From Scalindua sp964344685 (GTDB lineage: Bacteria > Planctomycetota > Brocadiia > Brocadiales > Scalinduaceae), in NCBI GenBank assembly GCA_964344685.1, contig CAYFOK010000016.1, positions 27,674-91,673 on the forward strand: a DNA stretch of 64,000 nucleotides, written 5' to 3'. Positions 36,558-45,181 of the stretch are shown piece after piece. The translations under genes and the position numbers were made by a program. Below the pieces are notes generated by a model that was given only the letters and a program-made list of their open reading frames with translations, was not told the origin of the DNA and searched no databases. The stretch's first letter is position 1. Each line of letters starts with the position of its first letter.

Positions 36558-36680
36558 TTAGGTTTTCTTACCTGAAGACTTCTGCTTACCTGTTTTAGCC
36601 TGCATAGTTTTTCCCCCAGAGTTTTTTTTGGGTCTGCCACGCTTCTTAGAAGTATTCTTTTCAAAATTCTTTTCCATCAT
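36558..36680 (-). CDS. AT-hook lysine-rich microprotein
   Basis: A 40-residue, strongly basic protein: MMEKNFEKNTSKKRGRPKKN followed by a Lys/Ser/Gly-rich tail ending SSGKKT. KRGRPKK is a canonical AT-hook core, which binds the minor groove of AT-rich DNA. A perfect GGAGG lies 5 bp before the first ATG, and a good terminator follows, so it is a free-standing gene. It shares its N-terminal KNF.KN pattern with the small basic genes at 55301, 55966 and 45182 and with the broken one at 40470. Possible nucleoid or RNA-binding role; no homologue recognised. Confidence 0.7.
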   Translation of the reverse strand: MMEKNFEKNTSKKRGRPKKNSGGKTMQAKTGKQKSSGKKT

Positions 36681-36727
36681 ATTCCTCCATAAAAATTGTT
36701 CTAATAATTCTTATAAATACGAAGTCA

Positions 36728-37183
36728 TTAACCTTCTCCTATAACAGAAAAACTTGCCTGTTTTACCGCATCTATAATTTCCTCAAAATCTGTTTCACAA
36801 ACATCTTGTTGTCTCCTTATAGTATGATTACAATAAAGACAAAGTCCCTAAGTCAGGAACTTCGTTTTTGAAAGATCATCTTCTCGAACTTTCCTGATAG
36901 AAGCCACAAGGTTCGGGAATAAAATGTCTACATCACCATCAATGGTATATTGTGAGTCGAACTCCTCTTTACAGTCAATAAAATCGTCCAATAACCAGGG
37001 GCTTATAGGTGTAGAAGGTGTTTTTGATTATATTTCATTCGCGATAGAAAGTTTAAACGCTGCTTTTCTCCGAGCTTGCTTTTCATTTGCTGCTCGTACT
37101 ATTACAATGCCATCATATGTACTTGTACTCCAATGGTAAGCATCTAGATTTATTGTTATTGGTTCCAGCTTGAATATTTTCAT
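36728..37183 (-). pseudogene. hypothetical protein with two in-frame stops
   Basis: One reading frame of 152 codons runs without frameshift from ATG 37183 to TAA 36728-36730 but is cut by TAA at codon 52 (37028-37030) and TAG at codon 112 (36848-36850). Pieces read YDGIVIVRAANEKQARRKAAF, then SPWLLDDFIDCKEEFDSQY, then LCLYCNHTIRRQQDVCETDF and EIIDAVKQASFSVIGEG. The last piece resembles the end of the HMA-like proteins nearby. Family not recognised. Recent nonsense decay is the simplest reading. Confidence 0.65.
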
Positions 37184-37212
37184 TTTAGATTTAACCCTTT
37201 TGGATGGATATA

Positions 37213-37627
37213 TTAAGAATTGCCTTTCGTGACTTTATCCTTGTCAGCTGTAACTATTTTTTCAATTTCAAAGACTTCATATTCACCTTTTGATTCTTTA
37301 CACTACATGGATACATCATCACCTGATTTTAGTTCCTTGAAGCTTTCAACCGTTGACAACCCTTTAAAATCTCTGACAAATATATAATTCGTACCCTTAC
37401 AAATCTTTATATTAAGTTCTCCGATACCATCCTGTTTCGTCTTTATTCCAAGAGTCATCATGTCTTTTTCCTGGTCTATATTTTTTTACTCTTCCAAGTA
37501 TTGTTGAGTAACTATTCTCTTCTTCCTGAGCTATAGCAAATGTAAAGAAATTTGCAAAAAGCAACAGGATGAAAATTATGAGGAAAAATAATTTATTTAA
37601 TAACTTTCGGATCTTCCAAATTTCCAT
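37213..37627 (-). pseudogene. broken paralogue of exported protein at 39968
   Basis: It starts with an intact signal-peptide-like N-terminus (FFLIIFILLLFANFFTFAIAQ). A shift occurs at an A7 run (about 37486), after which the continuation reads LGIKTKQDGIGELNIKICKG, NYIFVRDFKGLSTVESFKEL and KSGDDVSM, then a TAG, then CKESKGEYEVFEIEK. The pieces align in order with the intact 113-residue protein at 39968-40309 (LESGDTVSVKCSGPKGDY). One frameshift plus one nonsense change have destroyed it. Confidence 0.75.
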
Positions 37628-37650
37628 TATTGGTAAAGAGAAAAACGCCC

Positions 37651-37923
37651 TTATAATTCTGTGTTAAAATACATTGCATTTACTTTAAATCCGACGCTTT
37701 CAACAACATCCTTTAATTCATTAATATCTACTCCAAACATATCAACTTTAGTTGCTGCGCTGCTTTCCTTGTAACATGCCTTTGCATACTCTACGCCCTT
37801 ACATTTCAAGATGGCATTCTTTATAGTCTCTTCACATTTAGCGCCAGTCATACCAATGATATTCATCACAACATATCCCGGCATGTGCTCTTGTTCCGAA
37901 CATCCAGTAATTCGACAAACCAT
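37651..37923 (-). CDS. HMA-like domain protein, variant metal site
   Basis: A 90-residue protein with a ferredoxin-like HMA fold: VVMNIIGMTGAKCEETIKNAILKCKGVEYA, then VDINELKDVVESVGFKVNA. Classical HMA domains have GMTCxxC; here the first Cys is lost and a second Cys appears after ten residues (C-x10-C). The same altered pattern occurs in the protein at 55472. It may bind a metal in a different geometry or serve as a protein-interaction module. The N-terminus looks short, without the export signal seen in the 55472 paralogue, and no ribosome site is clear. Confidence 0.65.
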   Translation of the reverse strand: MVCRITGCSEQEHMPGYVVMNIIGMTGAKCEETIKNAILKCKGVEYAKACYKESSAATKVDMFGVDINELKDVVESVGFKVNAMYFNTEL

Positions 37924-37929
37924 TGAATA

Positions 37930-38360
37930 GATAACTAATAGTTATTTAAGTTCATGTAAGTGTCATGTTTTAACAGCTATGTTTATCTTTAATACTTCAT
38001 TTTCTATTGGTTGCGATCAGTTGTTTGAATAGTTAGTACACAAAGCGATAGTTTTGATATAAATCTCGCTGTGTTGAGTTAAAAGAGTAAACGTCTAAAT
38101 CATGATTTTAGCCTGGTAATTAATTTACAATTTCTATTTAAGTCTTTAACAAAAACTGTGCCATTTAGCCACAATCATGCAAGGTCTTGATAAATAACAA
38201 CTTATAAAATTGAATATATGCTTTAATTACAATAAATTTCTATTATCATTATAATAAACTACGTCAAGATGGCATAATTTGTTAGTAGTACAAATTGTTC
38301 TAAGCATTTATGGCGTATATATTAGATGATTGAGTGAAAGAGAGCCAAGATATACTTTTT
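37930..38360. other. non-coding AT-rich region
   Basis: No gene found. It contains one CGTCAAGATGGC motif at 38262-38273, shared with other upstream regions in the island (see findings), and a related ATGGCGTATATA about 40 bp further on. Confidence 0.5.
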
Positions 38361-38364
38361 ACAG

Positions 38365-38547
38365 TAAAGTATAGTTTCCATATTTCAGATTCTCTCAGTA
38401 ATATTCTGCACCCAGTAACAGTTATACTTAATTATATAAGTGCCACGTAAGATGCTTTTGTAAAAAAAGCTTGTATTTTGATAAAACATGGTGAAAGTCT
38501 TCATTCAATAAAAAGTGCCGTACATTAATCTTGCCATTTTCAAACTT
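38365..38547 (-). repeat. duplicated segment A, copy 1 (gene remnant)
   Basis: Nearly identical to 42897-43080 in the same orientation. It includes a truncated copy (38421-38540, minus) of the C-terminal ~38 codons of the 81-residue protein at 42961, followed by the very start of the response-regulator remnant. The N-terminal part is missing, so it is a relic. Confidence 0.8.
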
Positions 38548-38618
38548 TATTTACATTGCCTTATCTCTAAAACCTATATTATAATAATAGCATCGTAACA
38601 AACATGAAAGCAAAGATA

Positions 38619-38685
38619 ACACCAAACCCAGCCTTATGAGCTAGGGTTAAACACTATACTCATTTAGCTGGGTTTGTATTTGGTG
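38619..38685 (-). terminator. long stem-loop after hsp20
   Basis: AAACCCAGC and GCTGGGTTT, with extra pairing CACCAAA/TTTGGTG outside them, form a long stem just 3' of the Hsp20 stop. There is no long T-run, so confidence as an intrinsic terminator is moderate. Confidence 0.55.
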
Positions 38686-38697
38686 ATACAAGAAACC

Positions 38698-39138
38698 CTA
38701 GTCGATTTTTACTTCGATAGCCTTTGGTTTGGCTTTTTCAGCCTTCGGAACCTGTAGATTCAGCATTCCATCCTTGAATGTGGCTTTGACCTTAGACTCT
38801 TCCACATTTTCGGGAAGAGTAAAGCTGCGGGTAAATGATCCATAATATCTTTCTACTCTATGGAATTTTTTACCATTCTCTTCCTTCTCCTGTTTCCTCT
38901 CACCTTTTATTGTCAAAACTCCATTGTCAACAGAGACTTTAACGTCCTCTTTTTTGACATCGGGAATCTCCGCCTTTATGACAAATTCATTATCATTCTC
39001 CACTATATCAACGCGGGGAGACCAGTCTCCGGTTGCTATCAATTCCTGGCCTCTGCTTTTTGGCCAGCCGACTGCCCTGTCATAACGGTCGAACATATCC
39101 TCAATCTCACGCCATGGATTCCATTTTATTAATGACAT
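38698..39138 (-). CDS. Hsp20/alpha-crystallin small heat-shock protein
   Basis: A 146-residue small heat-shock protein. It has an alpha-crystallin domain (VDIVENDNEFVIKAEIPDVKKEDVKVSVDNGVLTIKGER, then FTLPENVEESKVKATFKDGMLNLQVPK) and a C-terminal I-x-V-type oligomerisation tail (AIEVKID). The N-terminus LIKWNPWREIEDMFDRY is usual for the class. It holds unfolded proteins in an ATP-independent way in the cytoplasm. GGAGG lies about 7 bp before ATG. It is followed by a stem-loop and lies next to the PsiE-like gene, a combination also known from mobile stress-tolerance loci. Confidence 0.96.
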   Translation of the reverse strand: MSLIKWNPWREIEDMFDRYDRAVGWPKSRGQELIATGDWSPRVDIVENDNEFVIKAEIPDVKKEDVKVSVDNGVLTIKGERKQEKEENGKKFHRVERYYGSFTRSFTLPENVEESKVKATFKDGMLNLQVPKAEKAKPKAIEVKID

Positions 39139-39287
39139 AATTCACCTCCTTTACCTTACGGAATACATTACTAAACAACACAGAGACAATTCCGCGCATA
39201 TCTCTGTGTCTGATCACTCTAATGAATTTCTTATATGTTCTTTTCAAAATTGACCATAGCTTTTTATGTATGTGTCAAATGGTATGT

Positions 39288-39692
39288 TTATGTATTTTTT
39301 ATCTTGTTATTCAAGTGAACTTTTTTTATAAGAAAGTATCCTGTTGAAAGAGATATTATGATAGCCGCAATTCCTATAAGTGTATATTCAGGGAGTTTTG
39401 TCAGCTCTAATGTTATGACCTTTCGTGCAACAGCTATTAACGCAATGGTAAATATTACCTCTACGTGTATCTTGTCCTCTGTTAAATACGTCTTAATCGA
39501 TTCTAATAACTCGATTCCGATGAGGATCATCAGGAAGAAACCAAAAAACACAAATAACTGGTCAATATTGAGAGTCAGAAAAGGTGCTTTATACATCTCT
39601 CCCCATAGCTTCCATCCCAGTCTTAAGGTGGAAAGCAATATGACCATGATCATCATAATGATGAGAATGTATATAATTGCCTTTTCAAACAA
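39288..39692 (-). CDS. PsiE-like membrane protein
   Basis: A 134-residue protein with four membrane helices (ILIIMMIMVILLSTLRL; LFVFFGFFLMILIGIELLESI; VEVIFTIALIAVARKVI; YTLIGIAAIIISLSTGYF). The pattern FLMILIGIELLE plus ARKVI is that of the phosphate-starvation-inducible PsiE family. Its function is poorly known, although psiE-like genes accompany hsp20 in transmissible stress-tolerance loci. The start is TTG at 39692 with no clear ribosome site. A partial second copy is at 42238. Confidence 0.82.
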   Translation of the reverse strand: MFEKAIIYILIIMMIMVILLSTLRLGWKLWGEMYKAPFLTLNIDQLFVFFGFFLMILIGIELLESIKTYLTEDKIHVEVIFTIALIAVARKVITLELTKLPEYTLIGIAAIIISLSTGYFLIKKVHLNNKIKNT

Positions 39693-39967
39693 CTTGAGCT
39701 TATTGAGAATTTTACTGTTTTGTATAGTATTTACCTTTTTACCTTTTAAGATTAATTTTTTTCTGCAGAATAATTCAAAGTTTTACCTGTTTAAAACATC
39801 CAGTATATATGACTTGGAAAACCATCCAAAAAATTAACATTTTATCTACCACATGCCTTTGGTATTTCATATAAATATGTTTTTTATCAAGTAACTCTTT
39901 TATTTGATTTTTCTTTGACAAGGTTATTTTTCATCATTTTACTTCATACGTAATTGACTAAAGAACT

Positions 39968-40309
39968 TTAATCCTTCTTAGGCTTTTTTATCTTTACTAA
40001 TTTAAGTGCCACATAATCTCCCTTCGGCCCACTGCACTTTACGGAGACAGTATCACCAGATTCCAGATCACTAATGCTCTTGACAAACACGTACTTCGTA
40101 TTATCAGTTAATCTTATCTCACTCTCAATTGTGTCACCCTTCTTTGCCTTCCTTATAACAGTAATTGTTTCATTTTCATGGTCAATATTATTTAACGTGC
40201 CAATAATGGTAATGTGTTTTTCCTTTGTATCTTGCGCTATAGTTACTGTATAAGTCATTGTAAAAAAGAATAAACTTATAATTGTTAAAAATGATAATCT
40301 CTTAAGCAT
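39968..40309 (-). CDS. small exported protein, unknown
   Basis: A 113-residue protein with a clear signal peptide (FLTIISLFFFTMTYTVTIAQ) and a beta-rich mature part that may be an OB-like barrel (TIIGTLNNIDHENETITVI; SEIRLTDNTKYVFVKSISDL; SGDTVSVKCSGPKGDYVAL) with a basic tail KKPKKD. AAGGAGG precedes the ATG by 6-8 bp. A broken paralogue is at 37213-37627. The mature part is exported across the membrane. No family assigned. Confidence 0.7.
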   Translation of the reverse strand: MLKRLSFLTIISLFFFTMTYTVTIAQDTKEKHITIIGTLNNIDHENETITVIRKAKKGDTIESEIRLTDNTKYVFVKSISDLESGDTVSVKCSGPKGDYVALKLVKIKKPKKD

Positions 40310-40469
40310 TTTAATCCTCCTTTACTGAAAAATTTTTTGAAAAGATAATTCTAAATACTTTTTTTTGTTAGCAATCACGTCGTTACCTTCTCTTTATAAA
40401 TGTTATTGACTGAACAAATAAGGATATGGGGATGTGGTTCTTCCAATCCTCCTTTATCCGCAAGTTATA

Positions 40470-40593
40470 TTATTCTTCTTTATGAGAAGACTTTTTTCTA
40501 CTCACCTTCATCTGTACATCTTTTCTCTTGGAACTCTTTCGAGGTCCTACCTTTTTTACCTGAATTCTATTTATTAAGGTTCTTATTCATCAT
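40470..40593 (-). pseudogene. broken lysine-rich microprotein
   Basis: It has GGAGG and tandem ATGs like the intact genes at 36558 and 55301, and begins MMNKNLNK, then TAG. A shifted frame continues VKKVGPRKSSKRKDVQMKV and SRKKSSHKEE to a stop at 40470. This is a decayed member of the same small basic family, with an altered AT-hook-like segment (VGPRK in place of RGRPK). Confidence 0.65.
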
Positions 40594-40599
40594 TTTCCT

Positions 40600-41030
40600 C
40601 CTAAAATTGATACTATAAATGCAGTATGCTCTTCTGCCGCCAAGCAGCAGAGAAAACTCTAAAGTTAAGCTGTTATTTTTACATCAATTTCCATTGATTT
40701 TGTTAATTCTCTCATGAATAGATTAACATCTAAAATGACGTACTTTATATTTAGATTTTCTGGTACCCCCTCCCATAATAAGCAGGGAGTACCCTATTTA
40801 TTAATTATCAGTTTGCTGACATTCCTCAAATGCTTATTGAGGTACTTAGTACTTCACCTGAATATCGTCTTATTAATAATAGGCTTGATATTCAACTGAA
40901 CCTGTTGGTTATTCTAAAGGTGCAAACTGTAAATCTTTCTATATAGTTACTCTTCATTTAGTTTGTAACTATAATTTTGTATAACAAAAATCGTGCCAAT
41001 AGGCCTTGCATTCTATTGGCCTGCCATATA
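40600..41030. other. non-coding region with two hairpins
   Basis: No gene supported. Hairpins: GGTACCCCCTCCC with GGGAGTACCC (40762-40795), and GCCAATAG with CTATTGGC around a 10-nt loop (40994-41020). Either could end transcription from flanking relics. Confidence 0.5.
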
Positions 41031-41205
41031 AGCACTTATAAAGACTAGAAATTGTTATTGTTGATTTAAATCTATTTCTTAGCTTAATTTGACTATGTCA
41101 ATATGGCCTCTATCAATTGTATTTGTCGTATCAATTGTACAATATGACATACAACTGCAGGGTTGAAAATAAAAAACTATCATTATTTACCTATTTCAGG
41201 ACCTG
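41030..41205 (+). repeat. duplicated segment D, copy of the NtrC-like gene leader
   Basis: Aligns in the same orientation with 57290-57465, the region immediately upstream of the sigma-54 response regulator. Both contain CTATGTCAA(T/A)(T/A)TGGCCTC, AATATGACAT and TTTACCTATTTCAGGA. Here the coding sequence does not follow, so this is a detached copy of a promoter/leader region. Confidence 0.75.
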
Positions 41206-41332
41206 CCACTTTATCGAAATTAAGATTTACCTGTTAAAAAAAGGTAGAACTTTTTCCATAATTTTTTCAATCAAACACCATCTTATTAAAGAGGCCTTTT
41301 GCTGTTGAGATGATTTTGAAAGGATTTGAGAA

Positions 41333-41497
41333 ATGGAAACAACTATTATGAGGACGACATATTTATTCCTTACAAACTATTTCATAATATTTTCTTATAC
41401 AATTGCGTTATTTGCTTTCCGCTTTACAATTACTGATGTAGTGGGATTTTTCGCGTTTCTCGGCTTTTCAGTAATGTTCCAGAAACATGTTAATTAG
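41333..41497 (+). pseudogene. remnant of mgtE 3' end
   Basis: A 54-codon frame whose last ~23 codons, ITDVVGFFAFLGFSVMFQKH plus VN, match the C-terminus of the intact MgtE at 46043 (minus). The first half (METTIMRTTYLFLTNYFI) is unrelated. It marks one end of the inverted duplication C. Confidence 0.75.
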
Positions 41498-41803
41498 GGA
41501 TTAGGCTAAACTTCACCTGAGTTTTTACTGTCAATACGAGCATAACAATACTTAAATATACAAGTATCATAAAATATCAAATCATATCACGAACTTCTCT
41601 TCCTTCAACAAAGTTGATTTAACCATTTTTTTTGCAATCCCTCCAAAAAACACGTCAATTTGGCAGAAATTATATTTATTATATTTATAGTATGGTCATA
41701 TTGGCATAGTAATTTAAATTCGAAATATTGACTTTAGAATATCAAATTAGATGTGCAACAACATAAGCCATTTATACACAACGCTATAGAAATTCCCTAA
41801 AAT

Positions 41804-41820
41804 TTGGCATGCAATTTGAA
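41804..41820 (+). promoter_or_regulatory. possible sigma-54-type promoter (copy)
   Basis: TTGGCATGCAATTTGAA matches the -24 element TTGGCA and spacing of sigma-54 promoters, but the -12 GC is GA. The equivalent site exists in the other copy at 45721-45737. It lies 55 bp upstream of the broken acidic-protein gene. Confidence 0.3.
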
Positions 41821-41874
41821 ATAACAAAAATTAAATTTAATAATTTTATCTTTTTTTAAAGAAAGGTGGGAAAA

Positions 41875-42126
41875 ATGAGAATATACCAGTGAATTTTATA
41901 CTATCAGTTCTTTTTGTGGTAGCGATCAGTATTTTTACAATTAGACCTCTGTTCTCTTCAACAGAAGTAGAATATCAGGAAGAAACATCACAAATTGAAC
42001 AACAATTATCGTCTCTGGAACAATCAATAACTTTTTGGTAGTTATCAGGCTTCTGATGAAGATGATGAATATGACGGTAGTGAAGAAGAAGAAGAAGAAG
42101 AAGAAAGTGAAGAGGAGGAAAAATAA
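41875..42126 (+). pseudogene. broken copy of small acidic exported protein
   Basis: Starts with the same ribosome site and MRI as the intact gene at 45403 but shifts after three codons. The other frame gives VNFILSVLFVVAISIFTIRP and a Gln/Glu-rich stretch. A second shift leads to SYQASDEDDEYDGSEEEE and a poly-Glu tail. Two frameshifts inactivate it. Confidence 0.78.
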
Positions 42127-42143
42127 AAGTAGAAATTTTGAAA

Positions 42144-42170
42144 TATGCACCCTGTTTATATAGCAGGGTG
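42144..42170. repeat. hairpin, copy of 45362-45391
   Basis: GCACCCTG-TTTATATAG-CAGGGTGC. The stem is identical to the one in the intact copy while the loop differs, implying that the structure is kept. Confidence 0.65.
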
Positions 42171-42207
42171 CATATAAAACTAACTTTTAAAATTGGAGGA
42201 TTAATGT

Positions 42208-42239
42208 GAGTAGAACATTTAAGAAAAATATTATTCGAA
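42208..42239 (+). pseudogene. truncated 5' end of small basic protein
   Basis: GGAGG, then GTG and codons for MSRTFKKNIIR, matching the start of the intact gene at 45182-45328. It then joins abruptly to PsiE-like sequence at 42238. Confidence 0.7.
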
Positions 42240-42490
42240 AAGGTGCTTTATACATCTCTCCCCATAGCTTCCATCCCAGTCTTAAGGTGGAAAGCAATAT
42301 GACCATGATCATCATAATGATGAGAATGTATATAATTGCCTTTTCAAACAACCTGAGCTTGCCTTTTCAAACAACCTGAGCTTATTGAGAATTTTACTGA
42401 TTTGCATAGTATTTTTCATTTTGCCTTCTAAGATTAATTTTTTCTTAAAGAATAATGTAAAATTTATTTATTTTAAAACATCCAAGATAC
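42238..42490 (-). pseudogene. partial copy of psiE-like gene 5' region
   Basis: Direct duplicate of 39577-39810 (start region of the PsiE-like gene), covering the first helix and upstream DNA. It contains an internal tandem repeat of 23 bp (TTGCCTTTTCAAACAACCTG unit at 42336 and 42359). It lacks the rest of the gene. Confidence 0.78.
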
Positions 42491-42522
42491 TGAAACATAA
42501 GTGCTTACTAAATATTTACAAT

Positions 42523-42914
42523 TTATTTAGTACGTACCTCTTGCATTTCAGGACTAACGCTTTTTTTATCAAGTAATTCTTTTATTTTGTTTTTTAATCC
42601 AGATAAATCTGAGGATTTCATAATATAAGCATCAGCCTCCCATGATGTATAACGTTCCTTATAATCACTGAAAGCAGTATGAATAATAGCAGGGATGACT
42701 CCGTTAATCCTCTTAATCCTTCGCAAAATCTCTAACCCACCCATATCTGGCTGGTTTAGGTCCCATAATAATCAGATCAGGAGTCTGTTCCAGTACTTTT
42801 AACAGCCTCTTTACCATCTCCAGCCGCGATCACATTATTGCCTTCAAAAGTTAATTCTAATTCGTATAGTAATAGCTGATTCTTATAATCTTCTACGCAA
42901 AGTATAGTTTCCAT
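42523..42914 (-). pseudogene. response-regulator receiver domain, frameshifted
   Basis: Begins METILCVEDYKNQLLLYELEL with the receiver acidic patch weakened, then needs two small shifts: EAVK|VLEQTPDLIIM and D..NQPDMGGLEILRRI. It ends with INGVIPAIIHTAFSDYKER and SSDLSGLKNKIKELL. A stand-alone receiver protein (CheY/Spo0F-like) inactivated by two indels. It lies 47 bp downstream of the 81-residue gene and was likely its operon partner. Confidence 0.78.
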
Positions 42915-43080
42915 ATTTCAGATTCTCTCAGTAATATTCTGCACCCAGTAACAGTTATACTTAATTATATAAGTGCCACGTAGGATGCTTTTGTAAAAAA
43001 AGCTTGTATTTTGATAAAACATGATGAAAGTATTCATTCAATAAAGAGTGCCGTACATTAATCTTGCCATTTTCAAATAC
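42897..43080 (-). repeat. duplicated segment A, copy 2
   Basis: Counterpart of 38365-38547. Here it is part of the complete 81-residue gene plus the start of the response-regulator remnant. Confidence 0.8.
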
Positions 43081-43206
43081 ATTATCTGACAAAAGTAGTC
43101 TCAGTTTATCAAGCATGACATTGTCCTGGCCTGACTCCTCCAATAACTCTATTAACTCTTCAATAGCCAAAATACATAATACAAGAATATCTTCTTCGTT
43201 AATCAT
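42961..43206 (-). CDS. small hypothetical protein
   Basis: An 81-residue, mainly helical acidic protein (MINEEDILVLCILAIEELIELLEESG...). ATG at 43206 is chosen because AGAGGA lies 4 bp upstream; an earlier in-frame ATG has none. The 3' third is duplicated at 38421-38540 with only a few amino-acid changes, so the sequence has been under some constraint. It precedes a response-regulator remnant. Function unknown. Confidence 0.6.
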   Translation of the reverse strand: MINEEDILVLCILAIEELIELLEESGQDNVMLDKLRLLLSDNVFENGKINVRHSLLNEYFHHVLSKYKLFLQKHPTWHLYN

Positions 43207-43404
43207 CGTGTCCTCTCTCATAATAATAGTGTTCTTTTGAGTTTAATCATCGTGCTTAACTTCTTAAGAATAGATATCTATTTTTAAATGACCTGTTGAC
43301 TGAGTTAGCAGAAAGTACTCGGTAATGTTATTATCTATTTTTCCACTTGAGATTATCTTCTTTTCATGGTTTTGTTTAAATATTTTTCTGTACAAACTTA
43401 TACT

Positions 43405-44985
43405 TTATTCTGCTTTTTGTGTAATTATTGCTTCTGTTGTAATTAACAGGCTCGCAATACTAACAGCATTTTGTAATGCAATTCGTGAAACCTTTGTTGG
43501 ATCTATCACACCTGCATGAACCAAATCCTCATACTCCTCTGTCACTGCATTGAAGCCAAAGTTTTTATTGTTATTTTCCTTAACTTTCTCCACTACTACA
43601 ATGCCATTAGCACCTGCATTATTAGCAATCTCTTTCAGAGGTTCATCAAACGCTTTTTTTACAATTTCAATGCCTGCCTGCTCATCGAGATCGTCCAGTT
43701 TTACCTCTTTCAAGGCAGGTAAACAACGTATATAAGCCACACCTCCGCCAGGAACTATTCCTTCCTCTACAGCAGCCCTGGTTGCATTCAAAGCATCTTC
43801 TACTCTGGCCTTTTTCTCTTTCATCTCAGCCTCTGTTGTTGCGCCAACCTGAATCAATGCAACTCCACCGGTTAATTTCCCGAGGCGCTCTTCTAATTTC
43901 TCACGATCATAGTCAGAAGTAGTATTCTTAATCTCCTGGCGAATCTGCTCGATCCTGCCTTGAATTATATCACTTCCACCTTTTCCGCCAACAATCGTGG
44001 TGTTTTCCTTATCAATGATCACCTTTGCTGCCTCACCGAGATTGCCTATTTCTGTCTTTTCCAGCTTAAAACCCGCTTCTTCAGAAATCACCTTTCCTCC
44101 GGTAAGTATGGCAATATCTTCTAACATAGCTTTGCGCCTGTCACCGAAACCAGGAGCCTTAACAGCCGCCACCTTTAAAGTGCCTCTAATCTGGTTTATT
44201 ACTAATGTAGCCAATGCATCACCTTCAATATCCTCAGCAATAATAAGTAAGGGTTTGCCAGCATGAGAGACTTTTTCCAGTATTGGAAGGAAGCTTCTTG
44301 CTGAACTTATCTTTTTATCAAAGATCATGATCTTTGGATCTTTTAACTCAGCTTCCATAGTAGCTACATCAGTAACAAAATATGGTGAAAGGTAGCCTTT
44401 ATCAAACTGTAATCCCTCAATAGTCTCTAGAATCGTATCCCTGCTCTTTGATTCTTCAACTGTAATAACACCATCCTTTCCAACCTTTTCCATTGCTTCT
44501 GCAATTAAATTACCAATTTCCGAATCATTATTAGCTGATATCGTCCCAATCTGTGCTATCTCTTTCTTTCCCCTGGTTGGAATTGAGAGCTTTGCCAGCT
44601 CCTTTACTGCTACATTAACTGCCTTCTCAATGCCCCTTTTAACACCCATTGGGTTAAAACCGGCAGCAACTCTCTTTAAACCTTCACGGAAAATTGCTTG
44701 TGCCAGTACTGTCGCAGTTGTTGTACCATCACCAGCAATGTCACTTGTCTTTGCTGCCACCTCTCTTACCATCTGAGCACCTGTATTTTCAAATTGGTCT
44801 GGAAGTTCAATCTCTTTTGCCACGGTAACGCCATCTTTAGTAACAATGGGTGAACCAAAGTTCTTATCGATAAGAACGTTACGTCCCTTAGGTCCTAATG
44901 TGACCTTTACTGCATTGGCAAGCTGGTCTACACCCGATTTCAAAGAATCTCTTGCCATTTCATTAAACTGTAATACTTTTCCCAT
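43405..44985 (-). CDS. groEL: chaperonin GroEL
   Basis: A 526-residue Hsp60: MGKVLQFNEMARDSLKSGVD, ATP site GDGTTTATVLA, VEEGIVPGGGVAYIR and PGFGDRRKAMLED. It forms the double-ring folding chamber in the cytoplasm. The protein ends ...ITTEAIITQKAE, without the usual GGM-repeat tail. No groES is present next to it or anywhere in the island, so it must use a chromosomal co-chaperonin or serve a special client set. No CIRCE element is seen upstream. It is transcribed away from the small acidic/basic gene group. Confidence 0.97.
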   Translation of the reverse strand: MGKVLQFNEMARDSLKSGVDQLANAVKVTLGPKGRNVLIDKNFGSPIVTKDGVTVAKEIELPDQFENTGAQMVREVAAKTSDIAGDGTTTATVLAQAIFREGLKRVAAGFNPMGVKRGIEKAVNVAVKELAKLSIPTRGKKEIAQIGTISANNDSEIGNLIAEAMEKVGKDGVITVEESKSRDTILETIEGLQFDKGYLSPYFVTDVATMEAELKDPKIMIFDKKISSARSFLPILEKVSHAGKPLLIIAEDIEGDALATLVINQIRGTLKVAAVKAPGFGDRRKAMLEDIAILTGGKVISEEAGFKLEKTEIGNLGEAAKVIIDKENTTIVGGKGGSDIIQGRIEQIRQEIKNTTSDYDREKLEERLGKLTGGVALIQVGATTEAEMKEKKARVEDALNATRAAVEEGIVPGGGVAYIRCLPALKEVKLDDLDEQAGIEIVKKAFDEPLKEIANNAGANGIVVVEKVKENNNKNFGFNAVTEEYEDLVHAGVIDPTKVSRIALQNAVSIASLLITTEAIITQKAE

Positions 44986-45181
44986 AATTTTTTACACTCC
45001 TGAATAATAAAATAAATACCCTTTATCTGTATCTCCATCCTTTTAGTGCTCATTATTCATATTTTTTAATATTCACATTTTTCGGTTAAAAGATTTTTGT
45101 TAAATACTGTATTCAGGCATCTTGATGATTTTGTTACCGTTTTCATCTTTCACCCCTTTTAGAATCGCCTGCTTCGAGGAT

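Larger units (their letters stand above)
41435..42239 (+). repeat. inverted duplication C, decayed copy
   Basis: Runs antiparallel to about 45297-46105. In order it contains the mgtE 3' tail, the intergenic region, a broken copy of the small acidic exported protein, a GCACCCTG hairpin and the first codons of the small basic protein. Identity is patchy, with indels in the coding parts. Confidence 0.82.

Noticed and set aside
26334..37030. Recoding of TAG (stop read as an amino acid) in the island
   Set aside because: TAG also ends apparently normal genes in the window (for example rfbB), and affected frames carry other lesions or sit at a known Trp codon; decay is simpler.
41941..42150. Minus-strand Phe-rich frame opposite the broken acidic gene
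   Set aside because: Antisense of the poly-Glu repeat codons; the plus-strand pseudogene explains it.
44986..45080. Possible CIRCE (HrcA) operator upstream of groEL
   Set aside because: A TAGTGCTC half-like string exists, but its orientation does not match TTAGCACTC-N9-GAGTGCTAA and no second half is present.
45110..45180. Very short minus-strand frame GVKDENGNKIIKMPEYSI downstream of the small basic gene
   Set aside because: It looks protein-like but has no convincing start or ribosome site and no second copy; left uncalled.
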